In this document: piece by piece, positions 52,501 through 60,169 of the stretch
Position numbering within the stretch: the first letter of the stretch is position 1
How the letters are laid out: the number at the start of each line of letters is the position of its first letter
DNA from: CAYOHR01 sp964512145
Lineage (GTDB): Bacteria > Bacteroidota > Bacteroidia > Flavobacteriales_G > JALEGO01
Length of the DNA stretch: 64,000 nt
Assembly (NCBI GenBank): GCA_964512145.1
Contig: CAZEIM010000006.1
Location: forward strand, 18,661-82,660
Direction: 5' to 3'
Translations under genes and position numbers: made by a program
The notes under the pieces: model-generated
Databases searched by the model: none
Seen by the model: only the letters and a program-made list of their open reading frames with translations
What the model was told of the DNA's origin: nothing

Positions 52501-54258
52501 AGTTATAGTATACTGCGTAGTATCTATAGGGGAAACAGATAAAAAATAAGGATTAGAAGTTACACCACTAATATTGAAGCTAGACGTTCCATCATAATAT
52601 GTAAAATCCCAAGGTCCAGTACCTGTAAAATATATTGGGATATTTACAGTATATCCAGCAAAAATAGTATAAGTTCCACCAATTGTTGCTGTAGGGTTTG
52701 CGATGGTAATATATGTTGTTTGTACTAATGTATCACTACCGTCTAAATTCGTAACAATAAGCGATACGTTGTATGACCCAGCAGTAGGATATGTAACCAC
52801 CGGATTTTGTAAAGTAGATGAGGCAGGTGATCCTCCAGGAAAACTCCATTGCCATGAAGTAATAGGGTTAATAGAAACACTCACATCACTAAATTGAATT
52901 GCTTGACCGGGACAAGCTTGTAAATAATTTGCGTTAAATCCTGCCGTAATAGGCTTTATACACTTTAATGCTTCATATGCATTAACCCTCCCTGCACCTA
53001 GTTGTCCTATATAAGTAGGATTTAATGCATAAATATCATCGCAGGTATTTTTTAAACAATCTTCTACTTCATCTGGAGTTAAATAAGATGCTTTAGATAG
53101 CATTAAGCCAATAATACCCGAAACCATTGGACAAGCCATAGATGTTCCGTCATAAAAATCATATGAATTATCGCTATTTGCTACAGGGCTATAAATATCA
53201 ACACCAGGTGCAACAACATCTACTGTAGGACCATAATTTGAAAACCAAGCTTTAATATCGTTTTGGTCGCTGGCAGCAACAGAAATTACATGGTTATATG
53301 AAGCAGGATATGCTGGTGTAGAAATATTATTATTTGCAGCAGCTGCAACACAAACTATTCCTTGTGCATAAGCATTATTAAAAATGTTTTGATATGTTAT
53401 TGAATACGAATATCCTCCCCATGACATACTAATAATATCGGCATTATTTACAATAGCGTATGTAACCCCATCGTATGCATTATTTAAAGAATATGTTGCA
53501 TCATCTGCAATTTTTATTGGCATAATGGTAACATTAAACCCTATAGAAGCAATTCCAATACCATTATTTGTTGCTCCTGCAGCGATTCCAGCAACATGTG
53601 TCCCATGAGAAAATGAAGCAGAGGGAGGGTTAACATTATTATCGTTATCTCCTGCATCCCATCCATTTACATCATCAATGTATCCATTTCCATCATCATC
53701 TATTCCGTTTAATGGAATTTCTGATGCATTTGTCCAAATTTTTGAACTTAAATCTTCGTGAGTTAATAATACTGCATCATCTACAACTGCTAATACTACA
53801 GAAGAAGAACCCTGTGTAATATCCCAGGCATTTTCACCTTGAATTTTAGGTATATGCCATAAAGTCCCTAAATCGTTAGGGGTAAAAAATAACTGGTAAT
53901 TGGGTACTTTTTCTACGTAATCAGTAAATATTAAGTCTTTAATATCTTTTATTAAATCATCTGTTTTTTTATATTCAGAAAATTTAATCACGTAAGTATT
54001 ATTGAGGTTTTCATCCTTAAGTTTTTCAAAAGGTTTTCTAATTTGAACTATATTATATTTCTTTAAAAATTTATTAGGTAAATCTGTTTTTGTATCACCA
54101 TTTTTAGGATTATATGTTAAGTCTAATTCAGAATAAGCGTTTTTTATTTTAACAAATATTTCTCCTTTAACATACTCTTCTTTTGCATTGCTATTCTGGT
54201 TAAATAGGTTATTTGAAATTAGAAAAATAGAAATGATTACAATAATATTTTTTTTCAT
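49513..54258 (-). CDS. Giant secreted subtilisin-family protease with PKD domains and type B T9SS C-terminus
   Basis: A 1581-residue exported protease. Layout: signal peptide (1-20), a prodomain (about 25-125), an S8 peptidase domain (about 140-440) with all three catalytic residues in context: Asp160 (AVVDDAV), His218 (SHGTHVAG) and Ser373 (GTSMACP). Then a PKD domain (about 440-520), a propeller-like region of GN..W-type repeats from about 612 to 1000, more PKD and beta domains (WHFGDGN, WNFGST), and a type B sorting domain at the end (EIPNVFTPDGDDYNNVF, YNRWGTKIY). The product is expected outside the cell or on its surface. The C-terminal 970 residues resemble the whole of the next gene upstream in transcription. 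Confidence 0.9.
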   Translation of the reverse strand: MKKNIIVIISIFLISNNLFNQNSNAKEEYVKGEIFVKIKNAYSELDLTYNPKNGDTKTDLPNKFLKKYNIVQIRKPFEKLKDENLNNTYVIKFSEYKKTDDLIKDIKDLIFTDYVEKVPNYQLFFTPNDLGTLWHIPKIQGENAWDITQGSSSVVLAVVDDAVLLTHEDLSSKIWTNASEIPLNGIDDDGNGYIDDVNGWDAGDNDNNVNPPSASFSHGTHVAGIAAGATNNGIGIASIGFNVTIMPIKIADDATYSLNNAYDGVTYAIVNNADIISMSWGGYSYSITYQNIFNNAYAQGIVCVAAAANNNISTPAYPASYNHVISVAASDQNDIKAWFSNYGPTVDVVAPGVDIYSPVANSDNSYDFYDGTSMACPMVSGIIGLMLSKASYLTPDEVEDCLKNTCDDIYALNPTYIGQLGAGRVNAYEALKCIKPITAGFNANYLQACPGQAIQFSDVSVSINPITSWQWSFPGGSPASSTLQNPVVTYPTAGSYNVSLIVTNLDGSDTLVQTTYITIANPTATIGGTYTIFAGYTVNIPIYFTGTGPWDFTYYDGTSSFNISGVTSNPYFLSVSPIDTTQYTITSINDNFCSGTPSGIATVNIIPFSSTIGCYFTKVIGDALGNSASDFHFDPIEDEFVVIGKKDNSEIIMKLDGGGNEIWVRELQRNFNPTSIDKCPNGDYIFTSQPSGVDIYITRVDNNGNLIWTYEYDQGSEDNSKIIRGSGDEYYLSARANVGGTQDDLLVMKINGNGDVLWSKRYNDQDDQFYDLVSNNSGGFISAGGIHGGGTQWGSIVEWDEFGDAIQAKEISSSATNFCEFLKVIKATDGGYLTLGKFWNGTGNDGSIKKFDANMNLVWEKTILLNNGLTYTDGGLMSLAQDNSGAVYIAVRKISPATPFIIKFDVNGNHVWTKYVPGSTYIRMKNTNSFPNDNMVIFGTYTTIFGNTDVFLARTDTSLNSCIVTNTTIDLSNRTFIINDWTYTINNITYTKIPESVTTLLISYNDSDLCDPCLVCDLHADFSFQNGCTSDSVYFYDESTDDLANIVYYEWHFGDGNSVIGIQNPSHIYNAPGVYDVTLIISNDGTPLCYDTITKQIIIYDSLTINLTPNDTTICLYQSIQLNVNAFCGTEPYTYAWSPVIGLSDPNIANPIASPTNTTTYIVYVTDNLGNIIQDSITIIVDTLCCSPQANFTFPNPVCENNSVNFINSSVSLYPSASYSWNFGSTSIPSVYFGETPPSVIFPGTGSYTITLIMVDSCGIDTFSSIISVLPGPSANAGNDTILCSQDTIKLGKNIIGPGISYSWTPIDNIVNPNSPNPDAYILNPIEYVVEVTDNTTGCSKKDTIQISIVPEIIDLIEDENICKGDTTILNSYYPDANSYAWNTGSINDSIVVTDSGMYNVSITIGSCVRTDSAYISYREALNYSIGSDTIACNGDSVIISVNIFGVNYSWNTGATTPSIIVSEPGNYQVNVNNGCETVVRSKNIEFNDCECIYEIPNVFTPDGDDYNNVFKIKLNREKSCIIDLLEIYNRWGTKIYESTQNEWPGVNSKGNPVSQGTYYYIVRINKKQYTGYVTLLKGVK

Positions 54259-54261
54259 AAA

Positions 54262-57255
54262 TTATTTAATTAATAAAACATGTCCAGTTATTTGTTTATG
54301 CCCAATTTTTGATAACGGCTCGGCTGATTTATATTTTATTTTATATATATAAATATCTTGTTTATAACCTGAGCCATCCCATCCTTTTAAAATATCTATA
54401 CTGGTGAAAATTAATTCCCCCCAACGATTATAGATTTGTAGCTCATACTCTTCTAATTCACAAAATGTTTTAGGAATAAATATTCCATTAAATTTATCTC
54501 CATTTGGAGAAAATGTATTGGGGACATATACATTACAAGAACAATCAATCATTTTTATTTGTATAGTATCATCGTTTGTAGTTCCGCAATTATTAGTCAG
54601 TTTAACAGAATACGTTCCTTCTTTGTTAACAATTATTTGAGAATCAGTTTTGCCATTATTCCATAAATAAAGAGTATTTGGGGTTTCTGCATCTAAAATG
54701 TAATAATCTCCCATACAAAATACATCTTTAGGATTAAAGTTAAAATTTGGGAGCGAGTCGGTTTTAATAATAATCGTGTCTGAAACTGTGCAATTTTTCA
54801 GGCCAACCTGTGCAACTACCCAATAAACACCAGCGTCTGAAACACCTAAAGACTGGTTTACTAAGGTTCCATTAGACCAAATATATTGATTGATTGGCTC
54901 TAATGAATAAGGGGTTAACCACAATGTGTCGTTAAAACATATTGTAGTATCATTAGGTAAGCTGAAGTATGTATTAATAACATCAATAAATATAGAATCT
55001 TTTTGGCTACAATTATTTTCGTTGGTAATTTGTAAATAAACATATTGATCGTATTCGACAGTAGTATTTATTGTGTTCTGATTTCCAATAACTTGATTGT
55101 TGTTGGTTAACCAAATGAAATTATGCAGCGGATTAGATGTATGTGACAAAACAAGCGTTGTTCCAAGACAAATACTTGTATCGGCCGATAAATATATATT
55201 AGGTAATTCATGTACAATAATAGATTGTATAGCAGTATCCGTACCACAATCATCGGTCATTATTAATGAAACGGTCATATTTCCAAAATTATTATAATAA
55301 ATATTACTAGGCAAATAACTTGAGTCAAACTGAATGTTAGCCTCAAAACCAAAATTCCAATTATACGTTACGCTGCCATTATACTGAGAAGTGTTGCTTA
55401 CTACTGAAAATTCATCATAAATACAGACTTCAGATGGTAGAGAAAATGCCGCAAAATAATCTAATACTTCAATATCTATGGTGTCAAACGCAGTAGATCC
55501 AATACTATCTGTTAGCTGCACAATGTAATAGCCGGTTTGAAGGATATTATAAATACTAATGTTTTGTGCAGAGCCTACATTATTTCCATTTTTATCATAC
55601 CATGTATAGTTAAAGGGAGGAATTCCACATTTACTCATTGCAGAAAGATTTATAAAGCTACCTTTACATATGGTAGTATCAGGTTCTAAGATATCAACTT
55701 CTAAATCGTTGGTTATAACAATCTGTTTAGTTATGGTATCATAACAATCTATACAATCATCATTTTTTACTATGTGAGTTATATCATATGATCCAGGTTG
55801 ATTAAATATATAGTACGGATTTGATATTCCAATAATTGAATCCCCTGTACTAATATACCATGCATGAAATACAATGTTGTACAGTGAATCAGTACTCTGA
55901 TCAAAAAAATAAGACGTGTCCCCTGCGCAATTTAAATCGTAGTTAAAATCGGCTGTTAATAAACATAAATTACAGGGCATAGTATCTGAAAAAATCTTTG
56001 TTGTTGAATTTACAGTATGTGGGGTTACATTAATTGTAGGTTTATACTTTGAATATATCCATGGTTTAGTTGTATACCCTGAGTATGATGTAAGTATTGA
56101 TGATGAGTTTGTAGTTAAACACGAAGTTAAAGAAGTGTCTAATTTAGCTAAAAATCCATCTTTTAAACCAAACCCTACACTAAAAGTGTGCGTGCCCATA
56201 AGTATTATTTTTTCATCTCCTAAAATATTTTCTACATATATTTGAAAGGAGGGTATTGAACTAATCTCTTTTGACCAAATATAATTGCCCAGACTATCTA
56301 ATTTAACGATTACTCCTATTGTGCCCCCAGTTATAACGGGTTTATCTACAGATATATAAATATTACCATTGCTGTCTTCGGTTAAATCTCTAGCACCACA
56401 ATTCCATTGCCAAGATTTATTTTGGATGGTTTTTTCCCAAACCAGATTTAGATTTTTATTAAATTTTCGAATACTAATATCATGATCTACGCCATTATAT
56501 ATTTTCCCCAGTGATATATATCCATTATTTATAGTTTTTTTTGTTATATATCCTTCAATATAGGGCATAGATGGATGTTCAAGTTCAACGGAATTTATGA
56601 TGTCTCCTGCATCATCTACCTCTACCATGGCAAAATCTTGTGATCCGCCATGTAATCCACCTGTTATTATAGCTCCTCCTGTTCCATTAGGAATTATGTG
56701 GTAAAACTGATCATCGGTTTGATTGAAATTATTTACCCAAATAATATTTCCTGTTCCATCTATTTTTAAAACCATCAGGTCATCAGATGAGCTTCCAGGG
56801 CCTAAATACATGGCAGAAATCATATACATATCAGCTCCTACTGAAGCTAAACGGCCCGATCTTAATTGTCCACTTGATCCTGAAATATTATATCTTTTAC
56901 TCCAAATAACAACCCCTAAATTGTTTACTCTTGTTACATAAAAATCGTTAGATGCAGTATTCGCAAACAAAAGTATATCCCCATTGGGAGCTAAAGTAAG
57001 AATATTGTAACTTGTTGGAGTTATTCCTAAGTCAAAGCTAGATAGTATATTTCCATTAACATCTGTTTTAATTAAAAATGGTTTAGAGTTTGAGCTTCCT
57101 GTTATATAAAAACACTGATTATTTTGATCAAATATTGAGTTTGAAAAAATATCATCATTTGAAGTGCCAATAATATTATTAATATTACAATTTTGAGACA
57201 AGGCATATTGAAAAAACACACTCAGTAAGAATATCCAAGATATTTTTTTAAACAT
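54262..57255 (-). CDS. Secreted propeller/PKD protein with type B T9SS C-terminus, protease-less paralogue of the subtilase
   Basis: A 997-residue predicted surface protein. After a signal peptide (FLLSVFFQYALSQ) comes a propeller-like region with repeated VTRVNNLGVVIWSKRY, SDDLMVLKIDGTGNI and DDQFYHIIPN units, then a PKD-like domain (DQSTDSLYNIVF, GSYDITHIV), further beta domains, and the type B sorting domain (VYVPNTFSPNGDKFNGIF, YNRWGELIF, GWDGSG). No protease motif exists. It lies 3 bases before the subtilase start on the same strand. Unit by unit it matches subtilase residues about 612-1581, so the two are tandem duplicates that differ by the protease module. Confidence 0.87.
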   Translation of the reverse strand: MFKKISWIFLLSVFFQYALSQNCNINNIIGTSNDDIFSNSIFDQNNQCFYITGSSNSKPFLIKTDVNGNILSSFDLGITPTSYNILTLAPNGDILLFANTASNDFYVTRVNNLGVVIWSKRYNISGSSGQLRSGRLASVGADMYMISAMYLGPGSSSDDLMVLKIDGTGNIIWVNNFNQTDDQFYHIIPNGTGGAIITGGLHGGSQDFAMVEVDDAGDIINSVELEHPSMPYIEGYITKKTINNGYISLGKIYNGVDHDISIRKFNKNLNLVWEKTIQNKSWQWNCGARDLTEDSNGNIYISVDKPVITGGTIGVIVKLDSLGNYIWSKEISSIPSFQIYVENILGDEKIILMGTHTFSVGFGLKDGFLAKLDTSLTSCLTTNSSSILTSYSGYTTKPWIYSKYKPTINVTPHTVNSTTKIFSDTMPCNLCLLTADFNYDLNCAGDTSYFFDQSTDSLYNIVFHAWYISTGDSIIGISNPYYIFNQPGSYDITHIVKNDDCIDCYDTITKQIVITNDLEVDILEPDTTICKGSFINLSAMSKCGIPPFNYTWYDKNGNNVGSAQNISIYNILQTGYYIVQLTDSIGSTAFDTIDIEVLDYFAAFSLPSEVCIYDEFSVVSNTSQYNGSVTYNWNFGFEANIQFDSSYLPSNIYYNNFGNMTVSLIMTDDCGTDTAIQSIIVHELPNIYLSADTSICLGTTLVLSHTSNPLHNFIWLTNNNQVIGNQNTINTTVEYDQYVYLQITNENNCSQKDSIFIDVINTYFSLPNDTTICFNDTLWLTPYSLEPINQYIWSNGTLVNQSLGVSDAGVYWVVAQVGLKNCTVSDTIIIKTDSLPNFNFNPKDVFCMGDYYILDAETPNTLYLWNNGKTDSQIIVNKEGTYSVKLTNNCGTTNDDTIQIKMIDCSCNVYVPNTFSPNGDKFNGIFIPKTFCELEEYELQIYNRWGELIFTSIDILKGWDGSGYKQDIYIYKIKYKSAEPLSKIGHKQITGHVLLIK

Positions 57256-57307
57256 TTTTTGTTATTTAATGTATATAACGCAATTTTTTATGTTCGTTGC
57301 CTTTTTG

Positions 57308-57724
57308 TTAATTAATAAATGCAATACACTTTAACTCAATGGCTATTGGGGTTGGTAAAGAATTAATTTCAACGGTTGTTCTACAGGGTAAATTTGTTTT
57401 AAAATACTCTGCATAAATTTTGTTATAGGTTGCAAAATCTGCTTTCATATTGGTTAGAAAAACTGTAACATCTACCAAATTATCCCAGCTACAACCTGCA
57501 TCTTCCAAAATGGCTTTTACATTTTTAAATACTGAATGGCATTGAGTAGCTATATTATAAGAAATAATATTTCCATGTTCATCAAGCTCTACGCCAGGAA
57601 TTTTTTTTGTTCCTTTTTCTCGCGGTCCTACACCCGATAAAAATAATAGATTGCCTACTTTTCGGGCATGTGGGTATAGCCCCACGGGTTCAGGAGCTGA
57701 GTTTGAGTGTATTATATTATTCAT
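57308..57724 (-). CDS. RidA/YjgF family enamine/imine deaminase
   Basis: RidA proteins hydrolyse reactive enamines and imines such as 2-aminoacrylate. The 138 residues, from ATG 57724 (an in-frame TTG lies four codons before), contain SNSAPEPVGLYPHARKV, FLSGVGPREKG, FLTNMKADFATYNKIY, and LPCRTTVEINSLP with the substrate-binding Arg, then a Glu in IELKCIA. The form with a long GVGPRE..VELDEHGNI insertion is closer to the 2-aminomuconate deaminase subgroup than to E. coli RidA, so the substrate is open. It is followed by the secreted genes after 52 bases. Confidence 0.88.
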   Translation of the reverse strand: MNNIIHSNSAPEPVGLYPHARKVGNLLFLSGVGPREKGTKKIPGVELDEHGNIISYNIATQCHSVFKNVKAILEDAGCSWDNLVDVTVFLTNMKADFATYNKIYAEYFKTNLPCRTTVEINSLPTPIAIELKCIAFIN

Positions 57725-57830
57725 AACAATTAACAAAGGTATTCAATATTTTTTTTTAACAAAAAATAGTGATTAATTATACATTCTAAAAATAAACCAA
57801 CTGGAATCGTTAAATTCAGAAAATCTTTTT

Positions 57831-57838
57831 TACTTTTG
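57831..57838 (+). promoter_or_regulatory. -7 box for tRNA-Ala
   Basis: TACTTTTG matches TAnnTTTG and lies 9 bases before the tRNA. A -33 box is not evident. The same promoter may serve the protein gene behind the tRNA. Confidence 0.5.
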
Positions 57839-57847
57839 TTTTTAAAT

Positions 57848-57921
57848 GGGGCATTAGCTCAGTTGGCTAGAGCGCCACGCTGGCAGCGTGGAGGCCATCG
57901 GTTCGAGTCCGATATGCTCCA
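57848..57921 (+). tRNA. tRNA-Ala (GGC anticodon)
   Basis: 74 bases folding as a cloverleaf: acceptor GGGGCAT/ATGCTCC, anticodon loop CTGGCAG with GGC at 57882-57884, TTCGAGT T-loop. The G3-U70 pair, the alanine identity element, is present. CCA is encoded right after it (57922-57924), unlike the other tRNA in the window. Confidence 0.96.
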
Positions 57922-57930
57922 CCATTTTAG

Positions 57931-59427
57931 GTGAAAAAAATTATATATATAGCCTTATTCTTCTCTTTTTATTCTAAATTATACGGTATCGATACTTTAA
58001 AATACCGTATCATTGGAAATGAATACGATAATGTTGCAGAAGATATCATCAAATGTGCTGATAAAGGGTATTTAATTGTTGGCAAAACATATGTTTCAGA
58101 TGAAAAAAAATCAGATGTATATTTATTAAAATTAGATTCTAATTTTAATAAAATATGGTCTTTTGCCTATGGACACTCTAATCTTGAAGGGGCAAATGCA
58201 GTGGTAGAAACTAAAGATCATCATTTTATTTTATCAGGTTATTCAAATAGTTTTGGAAATTTAGGATATGACTTGTATTTACTTTGTGTTGATAGTAATG
58301 GATTATTCTTGTGGGAAAAAAACTATGGTGGAAATGATTGGGACTTTGCTCACGACATTATACAAACCTATGATAATCATTTTATAATTGTAGGTGAAAC
58401 ATTTAGTTATGGCAAAGGACAAAATGATGCATATGTAATAAAAATAGATGCATTAGGTGATACTCTATGGACTAAAATATACGGTAAATCTAAGCAAGAC
58501 GCGGCTTATTCGATCATTGAAGCAAGCGATTCTATGGTATATATTACTGGAAATACTTTTACAGAAAGTTCAGATAGTTTAGATATTTTATGTTTAGTGT
58601 TAGATAAAAACCATGATTTCTTAACTCTATTTGAAATTGGAGGGGATAGAACAGAAATTGCCTATGATATTATTGAGGCAAAAAATGGAGATTTAATATT
58701 TGCTGGAGCTACCAATAAGTTTAATACTCGAAACGATTTAAATCAGTATGTTGTAAGAACCGATAAATTAGGCAATATTATTTGGGAGGTACAAGGTGCT
58801 GATAACGATAATGTGGGGGCAATTAATTTACAAGACGAATTATATTCAGTAGCTGAAAATGATGTTGAATTATTGTTAGCGGGTGGATATACTCAAACAT
58901 ACGGCTATACATTTAGTAAGGATATGAACATACAGCAATGGGACTTTTATGGTAACTTCAGAGGTAATCATGCGTTGGGGTTACAATATGAAGATTGGGT
59001 TAAAAAAGTGATTTCAGTAGGATCCAATTTTGTTTTTGTAGCCAATACCCATTCCTTTGGGTCAGGAAATTCAGATATAATAATTGGTTATAATTTTTCA
59101 GATATGGCAACACCCTACGAAGTTAAATTTTTGCCTGTTATACTCGATACATTTATTGTTTCAGTTGAAAATAATCAAACTGTAAATGTTATTTTAGAAA
59201 ATTCAAAAAATCATATTTTCCCCAATCCATTTTTAGATCGGATAACTATTGCGGGAAATACTCAAAAAATAACTATTTACAATGTTTTAGGCGATATTGT
59301 ATATAAGCATAATAGTAAAACTACTGATTCATTTGTAATTGATCTATCTTATTTAAAGCCAGGAAGTTACTTTGTTCAGTTTAACACAAGCGCAAAACCA
59401 ATACATATTATTAAACAAGCTGATTAG
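57931..59427 (+). CDS. Secreted propeller-repeat protein with type A T9SS sorting domain, starting 6 bases after tRNA-Ala
   Basis: A 498-residue predicted secreted protein. A GTG start at 57931 gives a good signal peptide (KKIIYIALFFSFYSKLYG) and no later start does. The body has repeats of about 50 residues, such as SDVYLLKLDSNFNKIWSFAYG, YDLYLLCVDSNGLFLWEKNYGG and NDAYVIKIDALGDTLWTKIYG, which suggest a propeller. The end has HIFPNPFLDRI and a final GSYFVQFNTSAKPIHIIK, a type A sorting domain. No function is known. The start codon lies only 6 bases after the encoded CCA of tRNA-Ala, so it is read from a tRNA-containing transcript or as a leaderless one. The last 17 bases overlap kdsB on the other strand. 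Confidence 0.85.
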   Translation: MKKIIYIALFFSFYSKLYGIDTLKYRIIGNEYDNVAEDIIKCADKGYLIVGKTYVSDEKKSDVYLLKLDSNFNKIWSFAYGHSNLEGANAVVETKDHHFILSGYSNSFGNLGYDLYLLCVDSNGLFLWEKNYGGNDWDFAHDIIQTYDNHFIIVGETFSYGKGQNDAYVIKIDALGDTLWTKIYGKSKQDAAYSIIEASDSMVYITGNTFTESSDSLDILCLVLDKNHDFLTLFEIGGDRTEIAYDIIEAKNGDLIFAGATNKFNTRNDLNQYVVRTDKLGNIIWEVQGADNDNVGAINLQDELYSVAENDVELLLAGGYTQTYGYTFSKDMNIQQWDFYGNFRGNHALGLQYEDWVKKVISVGSNFVFVANTHSFGSGNSDIIIGYNFSDMATPYEVKFLPVILDTFIVSVENNQTVNVILENSKNHIFPNPFLDRITIAGNTQKITIYNVLGDIVYKHNSKTTDSFVIDLSYLKPGSYFVQFNTSAKPIHIIKQAD

Positions 59428-60169
59428 CTCTTATTAAATCTTCTGGTGTGTCTATACCAAACGAGTCGAAGGGGGTTGTGGCCGTTAAAATTTTATATCC
59501 ATTTTCAAGCCATCGGAGTTGTTCTAATTTTTCAGATTTTTCTAAAGAGGAAACCGGTAATTGCACAATTTTTTTTAATATTTCTTTTGTATAGGCATAT
59601 AATCCGATATGTTTATAATAGGGTTGGTATTGCAACCATTCTTCGGGGTTAACGTCTCTAACAAACGGGATAGTTTGTCTACTAAAATAAAGGGCTTCAA
59701 GGTTTTTATTAATAATTACTTTAGGTTTATTATGATCCCATAAATCTGTTGGATTGTCAATTTTTTTAATTAATGTAGCAATTTCTACGGATGGGTTATT
59801 TTTAAAAATATTTGCTAATAGCTCAATTTGTTTTGGTTCAATAAACGGCTCATCTCCCTGTATATTTACTACAATATCAAAATCATATTTGAGACTCTGG
59901 ATAACTTCGGCACATCGTTCAGTTCCGCTTTCATGTTTTGGAGATGTTAGCATTGCTTTTCCTCCAAATGATTGCACATGTTCTACAATATTTTGTTGAT
60001 CGGTTGCCACTATTACTTCATTCAGCTCATTGCTATACATGGCTTGTTCGTAAACTCTTTGAATCATCGTTTTATTTCCGATTTTTTTTAAAGGTTTTCC
60101 AGGCAATCTTGTTGAATTATATCTAGCAGGAATTATTCCAACAAATGTGAGGGCGTTTTTATTGGTCAT
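59411..60169 (-). CDS. kdsB: 3-deoxy-manno-octulosonate cytidylyltransferase
   Basis: KdsB makes CMP-Kdo, the donor for the lipopolysaccharide inner core. The 252 residues contain IIPARYNSTRLPGKPL, the nucleotide-binding start, and VNIQGDEPFIEP, both diagnostic, and end FGIDTPEDLIRAN. I chose ATG 60167-60169 because the family start MTNKNALTFVGIIPARY begins there; the frame is open 16 codons more, into the kinase gene. Its first 11 bases overlap the kinase stop. With lpxK at the other end of the window it confirms Kdo-containing lipopolysaccharide. Confidence 0.97.
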   Translation of the reverse strand: MTNKNALTFVGIIPARYNSTRLPGKPLKKIGNKTMIQRVYEQAMYSNELNEVIVATDQQNIVEHVQSFGGKAMLTSPKHESGTERCAEVIQSLKYDFDIVVNIQGDEPFIEPKQIELLANIFKNNPSVEIATLIKKIDNPTDLWDHNKPKVIINKNLEALYFSRQTIPFVRDVNPEEWLQYQPYYKHIGLYAYTKEILKKIVQLPVSSLEKSEKLEQLRWLENGYKILTATTPFDSFGIDTPEDLIRANQLV

